A stretch of DNA of 48,338 nt from Vineibacter terrae (GTDB lineage: Bacteria; Pseudomonadota; Alphaproteobacteria; Reyranellales; Reyranellaceae): NCBI RefSeq assembly GCF_008039615.1, contig NZ_VDUZ01000065.1, forward strand, positions 1 through 48,338, read 5' to 3'. The notes under the pieces are model-generated. The model did no database searches, was not told the DNA's origin, and worked only from the letters and a program-made list of their open reading frames with translations. Below are positions 47,954-48,338 of the stretch, in pieces. Every line of letters starts with the position of its first letter. Positions within the stretch are counted from its first letter, which is position 1. A program made the translations under genes and the position numbers.

Positions 47954-48244
47954 CTACCGCATGCGCTCCAGCTCCTCGACCCGCTTCTCGGCGCGCCGCA
48001 GGCGCGTCTCGAGGGCTTTGACCCGGTCGGACACATCGTTGAGGCCGGACGCTGTGCGCTCGCTGTCCACGGCCAGGGAGCTCAGGGCGTTGCCGATCGC
48101 CAGCACCAGCAGGTAGTTCTGGCGGCCGGTCATCTGCTCGTTCTGGGCATGCGCAGTGCCGACGAGAAGGCGCTCCCAGGCGGCGCTGCCTGCGGCCGCC
48201 GTCGCGACACCCAGAGCGAACGCAAGGACCACGCGTCGCGACAT
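47954..48244 (-). CDS. Small exported coiled-coil protein
   Basis: A 96-residue protein. The ATG at 48244 follows GGGAGG. The N-terminus MSRRVVLAFALGVATAAAG with a later AHAQ site looks like an export signal, possibly Tat (twin Arg at 3-4). The mature part is helical; the last 35 residues form a coiled coil (VSDRVKALETRLRRAEKRVEELERM). It is convergent with the larger exported protein, separated by a palindromic repeat. The function is unknown. Confidence 0.55.
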   Translation of the reverse strand: MSRRVVLAFALGVATAAAGSAAWERLLVGTAHAQNEQMTGRQNYLLVLAIGNALSSLAVDSERTASGLNDVSDRVKALETRLRRAEKRVEELERMR

Positions 48245-48278
48245 ACGACCTCCCGACATCCCATGCTTCACATAGACC

Positions 48279-48338
48279 GTCATCCCGAGCGCCCCTTCGA
48301 CAGGCTCAGGAGATCCCTCTCCTGAGCCTGTCGAAGGG
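48279..48338. repeat. Nested palindrome at the window end
   Basis: A GTCATCCCGAGCG arm starts at 48279. Inside it begins another inverted repeat: CCCTTCGACAGGCTCAGG pairs with CCTGAGCCTGTCGAAGGG around ATCCC. The latter unit is widespread in alphaproteobacterial genomes. The closing arm of the outer repeat would lie beyond the window. Confidence 0.6.

Overview
The window is high-GC DNA that looks alphaproteobacterial. The signs are the strong G/C third-position bias, the RIME-like palindromic intergenic repeats, the GTCATCCCGAGCG-type repeats and the mixed ATG/GTG gene starts. A Rhodospirillales/Hyphomicrobiales soil bacterium would fit, but the sequence alone does not fix the genus. About the first 38.7 kb is a siphovirus-type (lambda-like, long non-contractile tail) prophage integrated at the 3' end of a tRNA-Ser(GCU) gene. 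The remaining 9.6 kb is host chromosome.

Prophage, left to right. Positions 1-127 are the end of an ISL3-type insertion sequence that lands inside the outer-membrane spanin gene. Positions 128-2582 hold the lysis genes (Rz1/Rz spanins, a 35-residue membrane peptide, a GH19 endolysin) and small membrane proteins, two of them holin candidates. Positions 2630-11747 hold tail genes on the minus strand: fibre, J-like tip protein, DUF6950-like peptidase, two distal tail proteins, tape measure, a tail chaperone pair with a programmed -1 frameshift signal, major tail protein and terminator. Positions 11747-19475 hold head and packaging genes: head-tail connector, decoration, a prohead protease fused to the major capsid protein, portal, gpW-like protein, large and small terminase. 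A GTTGC repeat cluster upstream of the small terminase may be cosB. Positions 20643-22224 form an AT-richer two-gene cargo: a membrane-anchored coiled-coil protein and a secreted M48-like metallopeptidase. Positions 22426-29893 are the leftward early operon: a replication protein, a DpdA/TGT-like base-modification enzyme, a cupin, a DnaA domain IV protein, several small DNA-binding proteins and a Cro-like protein. One membrane-protein gene inside it lies on the opposite strand.

Immunity region, 29893-32460. An S24/LexA-type repressor faces the Cro-like gene across three operators, AATAGG-N6-CCTATT. Two more operators of the same type lie 2.5 kb away at the rightward early promoter. This reproduces a lambda-like OR/OL layout with a new operator sequence. 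Between them lie a second HTH regulator with its own operator pair (CGTA-N4-TACG), a convergent S24-fold protein without catalytic residues, and a lipoprotein. The rightward early operon (32499-38630) encodes small phage proteins, a DUF2303 protein, a Gp37/Gp68 (DUF5131) radical-SAM-like protein, a truncated ASCH gene, an excisionase-like protein and the tyrosine integrase next to the tRNA.

Host part. Positions 39281-46327 are an apparent operon for import and hydrolysis of an amide or urea-like compound: a Tat-exported binding protein, two LivH/LivM-type permeases, two ATPases, an amidase-signature hydrolase and an ABM-domain protein. Palindromic repeats sit in almost every junction, and one is translated as the C-terminal tail of a permease. 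Then follow an exported protein of unknown function and a small exported coiled-coil protein.

All functional calls come from reading motifs and gene order by eye; no database search was run.
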